From: Limosilactobacillus caviae
GTDB lineage: Bacteria > Bacillota > Bacilli > Lactobacillales > Lactobacillaceae
Length of the DNA: 46,822 nt
Assembly (NCBI RefSeq): GCF_014635905.1
Contig: NZ_BMDS01000009.1
Span: forward strand, 1 to 46,822
Reading direction: 5' to 3'
Shown here: piece by piece, positions 6,931-15,505 of the stretch
How positions within the stretch are numbered: position 1 is the first letter of the stretch
Layout of the letters: every line of letters starts with the position of its first letter
Notes under the pieces: model-generated
The model's database searches: none
The model's input: only the letters and a program-made list of their open reading frames with translations
Told to the model about the DNA's origin: nothing
Made by a program: the position numbers and the translations under genes

Positions 6931-7410
6931 TTATTTATTCCAGATGATGTGGTGGTTATCATTTTTTGCTGTCTGGCCAATTACATGTCCGTTAAGGTAA
7001 ATGGTAGTCTTACAACCCTTTTGAATGTCCTTTTCGGATAATTTCTTTAGATCATTATCTGCAAGTGTTCCATAAACACCATTTTGTAAATCCTGAATGA
7101 GTAATGAGCGTCGTGCTTTGGGTAATTTATAAATATCATCGTTAACATCAATTTTGATCTTATTATCGCGAGTATAAGTGATGTCTTTAATTGAAGTAAA
7201 GCCCTTAAAAGTTTTATCATTTTGTTCATATTGTTGACAATTACCAAGATAGTCGGCAATGTAGCGGTTAGCTAAATCGTTCTTTTCCTTTGACATACTA
7301 GCTGCATAGGCAACTGTTGCAGGTTGGAAAAGTGTAGTGCTAAGTCCAGTACTAGTCCCAACGGTAATACCAGCAAGAGCAAGTACAAGGCCCTTAGAAA
7401 CTTTATTCAT
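6931..7410 (-). CDS. Secreted protein of unknown function, 159 aa
   Basis: The frame is open further upstream, but the start at 7410 is chosen because a GAGGAG ribosome site sits just before it and a signal peptide begins there (MNKVSKGLVLALAGITVG, hydrophobic to about residue 20, likely cleavage after AYA near residue 35). The mature part of about 120 residues is hydrophilic and helix-rich, with the order YIADYLGNCQQYE...GFTSIKDITYTRD...NGVYGTLADNDLKKLS. It has two cysteines (NCQQ and KGCK) that could form a disulfide. No LPXTG or membrane anchor is seen. I do not recognise the family. Divergent from the lac regulator gene. Confidence 0.75.
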   Translation of the reverse strand: MNKVSKGLVLALAGITVGTSTGLSTTLFQPATVAYAASMSKEKNDLANRYIADYLGNCQQYEQNDKTFKGFTSIKDITYTRDNKIKIDVNDDIYKLPKARRSLLIQDLQNGVYGTLADNDLKKLSEKDIQKGCKTTIYLNGHVIGQTAKNDNHHIIWNK

Positions 7411-7500
7411 AGTATAAATCTCCTCATCAATAAATATCTTTTCCTTAATTATGATCATTTTAAGTGGAATAAACAAGGAAAAATAATTAATAAATATCGT

Positions 7501-7543
7501 TTGTCATCGTATACTTCAAACTAGTGTATAATATTTACTAAAT
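7501..7543 (+). promoter_or_regulatory. Promoter and candidate operator of the lac regulator gene
   Basis: A perfect TATAAT lies at 7527-7532; the nearest -35-like box, TTGTCA (7501-7506), is 20 bp upstream, longer than ideal. Directly downstream is ATATTTACTAAAT (7531-7543), identical to the 13-mer in the lacS promoter (8664-8676), which suggests the regulator binds both promoters. Confidence 0.5.
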
Positions 7544-7567
7544 CCATTACTAAAAAGAGGTGAGAAC

Positions 7568-8584
7568 ATGGCTACCATCAAAGAAATCGCAGAAAAATCA
7601 GGATATTCGCCGGCAACGGTCTCCCGACTCTTAAACAACGATCAAAATTTATCAATTAGTCCAACTACTCGGAATAAGATAATGACGGTTGCTAATGAAC
7701 TTGGATATTGGAAAAGTCATCGAAAACAGTCACAGCAACCAATTCGCCCTAATATTGCCTTATTGTATCGGGTAAGCGGTAAAGAGCAGCTTCAGGACGA
7801 ATACTTTGCTTTCCTTCGTAATGAGATTATCAAGGAAGTTGACAAGGCAGGGCTACAGGTTGAAATCTTTGGTCATATTGCGGATCTTATTAAGGCTGCC
7901 GACTCTTTCCAGGGTTTTATCGGTGTTGGGGCCGACCGTGTAACCCAGGATCAACTAATAGCACTTCATCATAAATTACCTCACGGGGTTTTTGTCGATA
8001 TTAATCCGATGCCTAAACTGTTTGATTCTGTCCAGCCGAATCTGGAGTTAACAGTTCAGGATGCTTTAAGCCGTCTTGTGAAAGCAGGCTATGAACGAGT
8101 TGGTTTTATTGGAGGAAAAGGACTTAACCTTAATAATATCCAGCAAGCTGATGCACGTGAAATAGCCTTTCGTGAATTTGCTAGTATGCAGGGGATAAAA
8201 GAAGCCCCGTTGTATGTTGATGGACCATTTAATGTTGAGAACGGGTACCGACTTGGCCGAATGGTAATCGACCAAAGCAAGGATAGTCTTCCGGAAGCAT
8301 TTATTATTGCTTCTGATACATTAAGTGTTGGCGTTCTACAGGCATTTAATGAAGCAGGAATTTTAGTTCCGCGTGATACGGCTGTGATTAGTATTAATAA
8401 TAGTGAAGTTGCAAAATATGTTTCACCACCACTGACATCATATAATATTAATCAGCAGACCCTTAGTCGAATGGCAATTGAACTATTACAAGACTTAATA
8501 ATGCATCCCGATCGTCCCCACGTCCATTTAAAGGTAAATACTGATATTGTTTACCGCAAAAGTTTCTTAAACAATAATAGTTAA
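7568..8584 (+). CDS. lacR: LacI/GalR-family transcriptional regulator of the lactose genes
   Basis: 338 residues. The N-terminal helix-turn-helix (TIKEIAEKSGYSPATVSRLL, residues 3-22) and hinge region are followed by a periplasmic-binding-protein-like sensor domain (about 60-335). It is closest in style to EbgR/GalR-type regulators that sit beside GH42 beta-galactosidases. It lies directly upstream of, and in the same direction as, lacS-lacA, so it most likely represses them and itself until a galactoside binds. A 13-mer shared by both promoters and a 31-bp palindrome before lacS are operator candidates. Family assignment is certain; effector and target are inferred from position. Confidence 0.85.
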   Translation: MATIKEIAEKSGYSPATVSRLLNNDQNLSISPTTRNKIMTVANELGYWKSHRKQSQQPIRPNIALLYRVSGKEQLQDEYFAFLRNEIIKEVDKAGLQVEIFGHIADLIKAADSFQGFIGVGADRVTQDQLIALHHKLPHGVFVDINPMPKLFDSVQPNLELTVQDALSRLVKAGYERVGFIGGKGLNLNNIQQADAREIAFREFASMQGIKEAPLYVDGPFNVENGYRLGRMVIDQSKDSLPEAFIIASDTLSVGVLQAFNEAGILVPRDTAVISINNSEVAKYVSPPLTSYNINQQTLSRMAIELLQDLIMHPDRPHVHLKVNTDIVYRKSFLNNNS

Positions 8585-8630
8585 CTAGACGCTTGCCTGG
8601 TATGAGGTTAACGCTGTTAGCTTTTTATTT

Positions 8631-8661
8631 ATTTTAAAAGTAAATCATTTACTTTTAAAAT
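8631..8661. promoter_or_regulatory. 31-bp perfect palindrome, probable operator upstream of lacS
   Basis: ATTTTAAAAGTAAAT, a central C (8646), then the exact reverse complement. It is pure AT plus two G/C pairs and has no T-tail, so it is not a good terminator. It lies just upstream of the lacS -35 region, a usual place for a regulator dimer or an operator pair. Confidence 0.6.
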
Positions 8662-8663
8662 AA

Positions 8664-8695
8664 ATATTTACTAAATTAAACTAAAGAACTATAAT
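8664..8695 (+). promoter_or_regulatory. lacS promoter
   Basis: TTTACT (8667-8672), a 17-bp spacer, then TATAAT (8690-8695). The -35 lies inside ATATTTACTAAAT (8664-8676), the 13-mer also present in the regulator's own promoter, so a bound regulator would block polymerase. Confidence 0.7.
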
Positions 8696-8700
8696 GTACT

Positions 8701-8714
8701 TGTAAGCGATTTCA
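8701..8714 (+). promoter_or_regulatory. cre site for CcpA
   Basis: TGTAAGCGATTTCA matches the catabolite-responsive element consensus TGWAARCGYTWNCW at all but one position. It sits at about the transcription start of lacS, where CcpA binding represses, giving glucose control of the lac operon. Confidence 0.75.
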
Positions 8715-8740
8715 AGGAGATGTAGTTTGGAGGTCTTAAG

Positions 8741-10663
8741 ATGACAGATGGTCATAAGCTGACGGGGAAACAACTGATTTCACGTGCAGCATTTTGTTTT
8801 GGTAATGTTGGACACTCTGCTTTTTACGGTGTTATGAGTACTTACTTTATTATTTTCGTAACAAGCGGTATGTTTAATGGCTTGTCAAAAGCTGTTTCCA
8901 CAAAACTAATCGGATTAATTACCGGTTTGATTGTTGGTGTCCGTATTCTAGAACTATTGATTGATCCTTTATTAGGAAATATTGTTGATAATACAAAATC
9001 ACGGTGGGGCAAATTCAAGCCATGGATTATGCTCGGTAATATTGTCAGTGTAATTTTACTGTTGATTTTGTTTACAGGTATCTTTGGTTTAGCAAAATAT
9101 AATTGGGTTCTATTTGCAATTTTATTCGTTATTATCTTTGTCACTTTTGATATTTTCTATTCCTTATCTGATGTTTCCTATTGGGGAATGGTACCAGCAA
9201 TTAGTGAAGATTCCGCTGAACGGGGGATTTATACTTCGTTGGGGGCCTTTGCCGGGACAATTGGTTGGAACGGATTAACAATTATTGTTGTCCCAATTGT
9301 TACTTACTTTACATTTGTTGCAACCGGTAAGCATGAAGAGGGCCCTGTTGGTTGGTTTGCGTTTGCTGCCGTGGTCTCAATTGTAGCTTTACTGAGTGCC
9401 TTTGCCGTTTGTGCTGGAACAGAAGAAAAACATAATGTGATTCGTAATTCGGCTCAAGATAAAACAACGATTCGCGAAGTTTTTTCAGCAATTTTTCACA
9501 ATGATCAAATATTATGGCCGAGTTTAGCGTACCTGCTCTATTCTTGTGCGTACGTTATTACTAACGGTGTCCTTTTCTACCTTTATAAGTTTGTTATCGG
9601 TAAACCAAGCGAGTTTTGGATTGTGGGGGTTATTGCGACAATTATTGGATTCTGCACCAGTCCGCTATTCCCAATCTTAAATAAGTTTATTCCACGGAAA
9701 TGGTTATTCATTGGTGGACAGGTTTCAATGGTTTTAGCTTACTTCATCTTTATTTTCTTCCGTTCAAATGTCTTTATGATGGATTTTGGGCTAGTCCTTT
9801 TCAATATTAACTTTGCGCAGCTTGTTACGGTTCTAACGCTGACAGATGCGATTGAATACGGTCAGCTAAAATCTGGTCAGCGAAATGAAGCGGTTGTTTT
9901 AGCCGTTCGTCCAATGATTGATAAATTAACTGGTGCAATTTCTAATGGATTGGTTGGTTACATTGCAATTGCTGCCGGAATGACGGGAAGTGCAACTGCT
10001 GCTGATATGACTAGTCACGATATTCGTACTTTTGATAGTATGGCGTTTTATATCCCACTAGCCTTAGCAATCTTGTCAATTTTTGTCTTCTTGTTGAAGG
10101 TTAAGTTGAGCGAGGAGAAGCATGCAGCGGTAGTTGAAGAATTAAAGAATAAATTAGCAAGTGGTCAGCAAGAAGAGGCGTCAACAAAAGCGGCAGGTAC
10201 AATAAAGCATGAAACAATTTACGCTCCTGTTGATGGACAGCTTGTTGCAATGAAAGATGTTGTTGATCGTGACGGTAAACCATTCCCTGGTAGGGGTTTT
10301 GCAATTAAACCTACTAGTGATAAGTTATACGCACCATTTGATGGTAAGATAAACTTTACATTTGGAACACGTCATGCTTTTGGAATTACTTCGGATAATG
10401 GATTAGAGATGATCGTCCATATTGGGGTTGGAACCGTTAATATGCGTGGCGAAGGCTTTAATGCTCACTATACTGATGGTCAGAAAGTAAAGAAGGGACA
10501 ATTACTCTTTGACTTCAATCGTGACCTAATTAAAGAAAAAGGATATAGTGATTGGGTAATTACATTCTTCGCACAACCACACAGTATTGAAAAGGTTGAT
10601 GGATTTGCTGCTGGCAAGACAGTCACTCATGGCGACAAGGTAGTAGCAGTTGAATTTAAGTAG
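8741..10663 (+). CDS. lacS: Lactose permease LacS (GPH symporter with fused EIIA domain)
   Basis: 640 residues. The N-terminal 460 or so form a twelve-helix glycoside-pentoside-hexuronide:cation symporter with the family features DPLLGNIVDNTKSRWGKFKP and SDVSYWGMVP. The C-terminal part (about 490-640) is a PTS EIIA(Glc)-like domain (IYAPVDGQLVAM...GRGFAIKP). Its phosphorylatable His is in MIVHIGVGTV (about residue 560), with the partner His in RHAFGI (about 545). It imports lactose by proton symport or lactose-galactose exchange; HPr-dependent phosphorylation of the EIIA domain tunes transport. It has a strong GGAGG site and is followed nine bases later by the beta-galactosidase gene. Related raffinose/galactoside permeases are the main alternative for substrate. 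Confidence 0.92.
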   Translation: MTDGHKLTGKQLISRAAFCFGNVGHSAFYGVMSTYFIIFVTSGMFNGLSKAVSTKLIGLITGLIVGVRILELLIDPLLGNIVDNTKSRWGKFKPWIMLGNIVSVILLLILFTGIFGLAKYNWVLFAILFVIIFVTFDIFYSLSDVSYWGMVPAISEDSAERGIYTSLGAFAGTIGWNGLTIIVVPIVTYFTFVATGKHEEGPVGWFAFAAVVSIVALLSAFAVCAGTEEKHNVIRNSAQDKTTIREVFSAIFHNDQILWPSLAYLLYSCAYVITNGVLFYLYKFVIGKPSEFWIVGVIATIIGFCTSPLFPILNKFIPRKWLFIGGQVSMVLAYFIFIFFRSNVFMMDFGLVLFNINFAQLVTVLTLTDAIEYGQLKSGQRNEAVVLAVRPMIDKLTGAISNGLVGYIAIAAGMTGSATAADMTSHDIRTFDSMAFYIPLALAILSIFVFLLKVKLSEEKHAAVVEELKNKLASGQQEEASTKAAGTIKHETIYAPVDGQLVAMKDVVDRDGKPFPGRGFAIKPTSDKLYAPFDGKINFTFGTRHAFGITSDNGLEMIVHIGVGTVNMRGEGFNAHYTDGQKVKKGQLLFDFNRDLIKEKGYSDWVITFFAQPHSIEKVDGFAAGKTVTHGDKVVAVEFK

Positions 10664-10671
10664 GGGGAGAA

Positions 10672-12687
10672 ATGATGAAAAAAGAGTTGCTGCATTTTTT
10701 ATACGGCGGAGATTATAATCCTGAACAGTGGCCAGAAGAGACCTGGTCAGATGATATTAAAGTATTTAAGCAGGCTGACATTAATTCAGCAACAATCAAC
10801 GTTTTTTCATGGGCATTGTTGGAGCCAGCAGAAGGGCAGTTTGATTTTTCAAAACTAGATAAAATTATTGAAGAGTTATCTAATGCAAACTTTGATATTG
10901 TATTAGCGACTTCAACTGCTGCAATGCCAGCATGGATGTTTAAGAAATATCCGGATGTTGCCCGTGTCGATTATCAAGGACGGCGACATGTTTTTGGTGC
11001 CCGCCACAACTTTTGTCCAAGCAGTAAGAACTACCAGCGCCTCGCAAGTGACTTAGTTCGACGATTAGTTAAGCGATATGCCAATAATCCGCATATTGTT
11101 GTATGGCATGTCAATAATGAATATGGTGGCAACTGTTACTGTCAGGAATGTCAAGCGGAATTTAGAAAATGGCTTAAAGACCGTTATCACACCCTTGACA
11201 ATCTCAACCGTGCTTGGAATATGAACGTTTGGAGTCACACTATTTATAACTGGGGTGAGATTGTGGTTCCTAATGAACTTGGTGATGCGTGGGGACCGGA
11301 AGGCAGAGAAACAATTGTCGCTGGTTTGTCGATTGATTATCTGCGCTTCCAGTCAACACAAATGCTGAAGCTGTTCAAAATGGAAAAACAGATTATTGAA
11401 GAAAGCGATCCAGAAACACTGGTTACGACTAACTTTCATAGTCTGCCCAATAAGATGATTGATTACCAACAGTGGGCAGCGGCACAGGATATTATTTCCT
11501 ATGATAGTTACCCGGCTTACGATATGCCAAAATATCATCCAGCATTTTTATATGATTTGATGCGATCGTTAAAGCACCAGCCGTTTATGCTGATGGAATC
11601 GACACCTTCGCAGGTTAATTGGCAGCCGTATAGTCCTCTCAAACGACCGGGACAAATGCGGGCAACTGAACTACAAGCGGTTGCTCATGGTGCTGATACA
11701 GTTCAATTCTTTCAGCTTAAGCAAGCGGTTGGCGGATCTGAGAAATTCCATGGAGCAGTAATTCCTCACTCTGGTCGAACAGATACTCGCGCATATAAAG
11801 AAGTAAAAAGACTCGGTCATGATTTAAAGAAGGTTGGACCGGTAATTAAGGGATCACAGAATCCCGCTAAGGTTGCCATAGTATTTGATTGGAGCAACTT
11901 TTGGTCATTTGAATATGTTGACGGTATTACGCAGGATTTTGCTTATCTTCCTATTATCCTTGATTATTATCGTCAATTTTATGAACGAAATATCCCGACC
12001 GATGTAATTGCGGTTGATGATGATTTTAGCAATTATGATTTAGTCGTTGCGCCAGTTTTATATATGGTAAAACCAGGACTAGGGAAAAAGATTACGGATT
12101 ATGTTGCTAGTGGTGGTAATTTTGTCACTAGTTTTATGTCAGGAATGGTTAATAGCACGGATAATGTTTACCTTGGCGGCTATCCTGGCCCGTTAAAGGA
12201 GGTCACTGGTGTCTGGGTTGAAGAAAGCGATGCAATCCTCCCCGAGAAAGATGTTAAATTACAAACTAATAATGGCAAGCACCTTACAGGAACTTTGATT
12301 GCAGACCTGATTCATCTGGAACACGCAGAAGCAATTGCAAAGTATGATAGTGAATTTTATGCTGGAATGCCAGCAGTAACTGAAAATCATTATCACCGTG
12401 GCAAAGCCTGGTACATTGGCAGCCGTTTAGATCATGCAAGCCTTAGTACGATATTTGATCAAATTATTGGTAGCTTAAAGCTTAAGTCATTGTCTGCAAA
12501 AGGGACCGCGCTTGAAATTACTAAGCGCGTGACAACTGATGGTCAGGAATTGTACTTTATTCTTAACATGGGAAATGATCAACAGCCGTTACCGAATGAC
12601 TTTAGGGAGGGATATCATGATTTACTGACAGGTCAATCACCTAAGAATGTCCTTAATCCATGGGATGTTGAACTGCTAACACATTAA
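10672..12687 (+). CDS. lacA: Beta-galactosidase, GH42
   Basis: 671 residues, normal for GH42. The (beta/alpha)8 catalytic domain (about 1-390) has the acid/base Glu in HVNNEYGG (Glu150) and the nucleophile in MLMESTPSQVNW (Glu309). Cys115 and the cluster NCYCQEC (Cys155, 157, 160) match the structural zinc site of the family. A trimerisation domain and a small C-terminal beta domain follow. It splits lactose or galacto-oligosaccharides imported by LacS into galactose and the aglycone sugar in the cytoplasm. ATG is doubled at the start; GGGGGAG lies just upstream. It forms an operon with lacS under LacR and CcpA. Confidence 0.95.
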   Translation: MMKKELLHFLYGGDYNPEQWPEETWSDDIKVFKQADINSATINVFSWALLEPAEGQFDFSKLDKIIEELSNANFDIVLATSTAAMPAWMFKKYPDVARVDYQGRRHVFGARHNFCPSSKNYQRLASDLVRRLVKRYANNPHIVVWHVNNEYGGNCYCQECQAEFRKWLKDRYHTLDNLNRAWNMNVWSHTIYNWGEIVVPNELGDAWGPEGRETIVAGLSIDYLRFQSTQMLKLFKMEKQIIEESDPETLVTTNFHSLPNKMIDYQQWAAAQDIISYDSYPAYDMPKYHPAFLYDLMRSLKHQPFMLMESTPSQVNWQPYSPLKRPGQMRATELQAVAHGADTVQFFQLKQAVGGSEKFHGAVIPHSGRTDTRAYKEVKRLGHDLKKVGPVIKGSQNPAKVAIVFDWSNFWSFEYVDGITQDFAYLPIILDYYRQFYERNIPTDVIAVDDDFSNYDLVVAPVLYMVKPGLGKKITDYVASGGNFVTSFMSGMVNSTDNVYLGGYPGPLKEVTGVWVEESDAILPEKDVKLQTNNGKHLTGTLIADLIHLEHAEAIAKYDSEFYAGMPAVTENHYHRGKAWYIGSRLDHASLSTIFDQIIGSLKLKSLSAKGTALEITKRVTTDGQELYFILNMGNDQQPLPNDFREGYHDLLTGQSPKNVLNPWDVELLTH

Positions 12688-12700
12688 ATATTCTTACAAA

Positions 12701-12745
12701 AAAGCAGAAGATGGTAAAAATTTCTTATTACCATCTTCTGCTTTT
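12701..12745. terminator. Bidirectional terminator between lacA and the prenyl synthase gene
   Basis: AAAGCAGAAGATGGTAA (12701-12717) pairs with TTACCATCTTCTGCTTTT (12728-12745), between convergent genes. Confidence 0.88.
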
Positions 12746-13724
12746 AATTTACCCGGGTTAATAATTTTTTGGCCATTGTGGCTAGTAATTTCCGTGCGCG
12801 CGTATTAGGAAGAGATTGAATTTCATCTTGCGCCTTTTTGGTAAACTTTTCAGCGATAATCTTAGCTTGTTCGACCCCGCCACAGCTTATTACTATTTCT
12901 TGGACCTGTTCCATATCCTGCACAGTCATCTGATGTTTCTTAGTGAGGAACGGTTCTAATTTGCTACGGTGATCCTGTAAGGCAAGAAGGAGGGGAAGTG
13001 AATATACTCCGGTGGCAAGGTCTTCAAGGACAGGCTTGTTAAGGCGCTCATCGCCAGAATAATCCAAGATATCATCGAGGATTTGGAAACTAATCCCAAT
13101 ATTTTGCCCAATCCGTTTTGCTAAATTAATTGTGCGATGGTCTGCATGGCCAAAATAGGCGCCTTCTTCAGCCGCTAAGCTAAAAATGGCAGCTGTCTTT
13201 CCATTAATATTGCGATAATAGTCGAGTAGGGACTGATCAAGGTCAAAACGGTTATCCATTTGTCCCAATTCACCAGTAAGAATTTTGCGCATAGTTTTAG
13301 CATTTCGCGTCAGATATGGTGAAGAACTCATCGTCTCAACTAATAAGTCGAAGAAAACGGTAAAAAGGAAATCGCCACTATAAACAGCCGTATCTTTACC
13401 GAAAGCCGCTTGAATGCTGACAGCCCCGCGACGCTTTGGTGAATCATCAATGATATCGTCATGAATCAAGGTTGCCATATGAAGAATTTCAAGGGATGCA
13501 GCAATCTTGACTAGTTTAGCTTGTTCGTCAGCTGCGCTTTTATTGATATTCGCAAATAAAAGGAAGAAAGCAGGACGTAGATACTTACCACCGTTTGATG
13601 CCATCTGTTGAAGGGCATCATGAAGTTGTGAATTTTTAATTGTAATCCGGTCATTGATAAGTTGGTTTACCTCGCCAAGGGCATGGTTAATCGTCGGATA
13701 AGCATGAAAAAAATGTTGTTTCAT
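12744..13724 (-). CDS. Long-chain polyprenyl diphosphate synthase
   Basis: 326 residues of the trans-isoprenyl diphosphate synthase family. GGKYLRP (45-51) binds IPP, the first Asp-rich motif is LIHDDIIDDSPKRRG (87-101) and the second is FQILDDILDYSGDE in the C-terminal half. It extends an allylic diphosphate to a long chain, probably the side chain of (demethyl)menaquinone, because menA stands divergently next door and menG lies just beyond. Chain length cannot be told with confidence; the small residues before the first DDxxD (LHMATLIHDD) fit a long product. It could be the catalytic subunit of a heptaprenyl synthase, but no small subunit gene is present. Confidence 0.88.
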   Translation of the reverse strand: MKQHFFHAYPTINHALGEVNQLINDRITIKNSQLHDALQQMASNGGKYLRPAFFLLFANINKSAADEQAKLVKIAASLEILHMATLIHDDIIDDSPKRRGAVSIQAAFGKDTAVYSGDFLFTVFFDLLVETMSSSPYLTRNAKTMRKILTGELGQMDNRFDLDQSLLDYYRNINGKTAAIFSLAAEEGAYFGHADHRTINLAKRIGQNIGISFQILDDILDYSGDERLNKPVLEDLATGVYSLPLLLALQDHRSKLEPFLTKKHQMTVQDMEQVQEIVISCGGVEQAKIIAEKFTKKAQDEIQSLPNTRARKLLATMAKKLLTRVN

Positions 13725-13804
13725 TAATCGATAATTCCTTTGTTATGGTGTACCATCTATATTGTACCGAACAAGTAATGTATTATGAAAGGAAAATTTA
13801 CTAA

Positions 13805-14704
13805 ATGTCACTAAATGTTTTTTTAGAACTAGTGGAGATTAAGGCGAAAACTGCTAGTATTTTGCCGATGCTGCTAGGAGTATGCCTTAGCACTTATTAT
13901 TATCACTCTTTGAATTTAATGAATTCAGTTTTGTTTTTCATTGCAATGTTGTTGTTCAATATGGCAGTCGATATGATGGATAATTATAATGATTATAATC
14001 ACGCAATCGATACAGTTGATTACAAGAAAAATACTAATATTATTGGTCGGGAAAATATCTCGCCACGATTAGTGTTAGGTCTTCTGCTTGCTTTTAGTAT
14101 TGTTGCTGGCCTGATTGGAATCTACTTAGTAACACGTGTTGGCTTACCATTGCTGTGGATGGGGATCTTTTGTTTTGCAATTGGCATTTTATACTCTTCA
14201 GGTCCTTTTCCATTATCCGGTTTGCCAGTTGGTGAATTTGCCTCTGGTTTTACCATGGGATTTATGATTACGTTGATTTCAGTATTTATCAACGCTGCTC
14301 CCCAATTTACATGGACGTGGGCAAATATCGGGGTTGTATTTTTAGTTGCTTTACCAGATGAGCTATGGATTTCTAACTTGTTACTGGCTAATAATATTTG
14401 TGATGCGGGGGAGGACGAGGACAATCACCGGCATACAATTATTCATTTCATTGGTCAGCGTAATGGCTTATATTCTTTTGCGATTAAGAATGTTCTAGCG
14501 TTTTTAGCAATCATCTTTGCTGTTGTTCTGCGCTTGGCTCCCTGGACAGTTTTGCTTACACTGGTAATTATTCCATTTGTTATCAAACAGACGCGAATGC
14601 TATTTGCTAAACAGGTAAAAAAAGAAACGTTTCCTTGTGCGGTTAAAATTTTATTAGTAGGATCATTAGTCCAAGTAGTTACATATGCAATTGGTTTGAT
14701 TTAA
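13805..14704 (+). CDS. menA: 1,4-dihydroxy-2-naphthoate polyprenyltransferase
   Basis: 299 residues, about eight or nine transmembrane helices, UbiA superfamily. The first Asp motif is DMMDNYNDYNHA (about residues 57-68, NDxxDxxxD-like) and the second is NICDAGEDEDNHRHT (about 198-212). It attaches the polyprenyl chain to 1,4-dihydroxy-2-naphthoate in the membrane to give demethylmenaquinone. It is divergent from the prenyl synthase gene and convergent with menG, so the three quinone steps are clustered although on different strands. No naphthoate-forming men genes are in the window, which leaves use of an external precursor possible. Confidence 0.88.
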   Translation: MSLNVFLELVEIKAKTASILPMLLGVCLSTYYYHSLNLMNSVLFFIAMLLFNMAVDMMDNYNDYNHAIDTVDYKKNTNIIGRENISPRLVLGLLLAFSIVAGLIGIYLVTRVGLPLLWMGIFCFAIGILYSSGPFPLSGLPVGEFASGFTMGFMITLISVFINAAPQFTWTWANIGVVFLVALPDELWISNLLLANNICDAGEDEDNHRHTIIHFIGQRNGLYSFAIKNVLAFLAIIFAVVLRLAPWTVLLTLVIIPFVIKQTRMLFAKQVKKETFPCAVKILLVGSLVQVVTYAIGLI

Positions 14705-14724
14705 AAAATAACTTTATTTTCGAC

Positions 14725-14772
14725 AAAAAACTCCAAGAATTGACGTTAACAAGTCAATCCTTGGAGTTTTTA
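14725..14772. terminator. Bidirectional terminator between menA and menG
   Basis: AAAAAACTCCAAGAATTGAC (14725-14744) pairs with GTCAATCCTTGGAGTTTTT (14753-14771) with one mismatch, flanked by A and T runs. Confidence 0.85.
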
Positions 14773-14784
14773 TATACTTTCTTT

Positions 14785-15486
14785 TTATTTATCACCAAAA
14801 TGCAGTGCCGCAGCTCCCCAATTCAACGGCTGATAATGAACTTTCTTAAAACCAGCTGCCTTCATCATTCGTGCCAATTGATGAGCAGAGACAAATTGCT
14901 GGCTGGTCTTTTTCAAGTATTGGTAGTCCTGATAATGTCCGCCAGCTAGAGATGCCATTAATGGGAAGGCGTTGAAATATGCTTTCCATCCTAACCGAAC
15001 GACTGGATTAGTTGGTTGTGACATTTCGAGGCTTACAAATTGACCACCTGGCTTTAAGACGCGGTAGATTTCACTCAATGCTTGGTCAGCGTCGGGCACG
15101 TTACGAAGGCCAAAACCAATTGTAACAATATCAAAAGTATTATCATCAAAAGGCAGGTGCATTGCATCCCCTTGAATTAAAAAGAGGTTTCCAATCATCC
15201 TTGTCTTTTCAAAAGCAAGCTTAAGCATTTTTTTGTTAAAATCTAATCCGGTAACACGACCATTAGGAATCCGTTTAGCTAATTCAATAGCTAGGTCGCC
15301 GGTTCCGCAGCAAACATCAAGGGCATTGGCAGTTGGCTTGATTTGCAGCTGTTTAAAAAGGTCATGACGCCATAACTTTTGTGTTCCAAGGCTAATTACG
15401 TTATTTAGCAGGTCGTAGCGTGGTGCAACCCGTGAAAATAGATCATTTACTTGGTGCTCATTTAATAGTTTATTTGTTTGAACCAT
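14785..15486 (-). CDS. menG: Demethylmenaquinone methyltransferase (UbiE/MenG)
   Basis: 233 residues from the ATG at 15484-15486, chosen over an upstream start at 15546 because the family begins near here (VNDLFSRVAPRYDLLNNVIS) and an AAGAGAGA ribosome site precedes it. SAM-binding class I fold with ALDVCCGTGDLA (motif I), VTGLDFNKKML (motif II), FDIVTIGFGLRNVPD and the UbiE signature RVLKPGGQFVSLEMSQP. It methylates demethylmenaquinol to menaquinol. The upstream start would overlap the broken MFS gene; with the start used here 19 bases separate them, so the two could be co-transcribed. Confidence 0.9.
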   Translation of the reverse strand: MVQTNKLLNEHQVNDLFSRVAPRYDLLNNVISLGTQKLWRHDLFKQLQIKPTANALDVCCGTGDLAIELAKRIPNGRVTGLDFNKKMLKLAFEKTRMIGNLFLIQGDAMHLPFDDNTFDIVTIGFGLRNVPDADQALSEIYRVLKPGGQFVSLEMSQPTNPVVRLGWKAYFNAFPLMASLAGGHYQDYQYLKKTSQQFVSAHQLARMMKAAGFKKVHYQPLNWGAAALHFGDK

Positions 15487-15505
15487 AATTGTCTCTCTTC
15501 TTTTA

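Noticed and set aside
7411-7476. N-terminal extension of the secreted protein to 181 residues
   Set aside because: It would put the signal peptide inside the protein; the good ribosome site and signal peptide both point to 7410.
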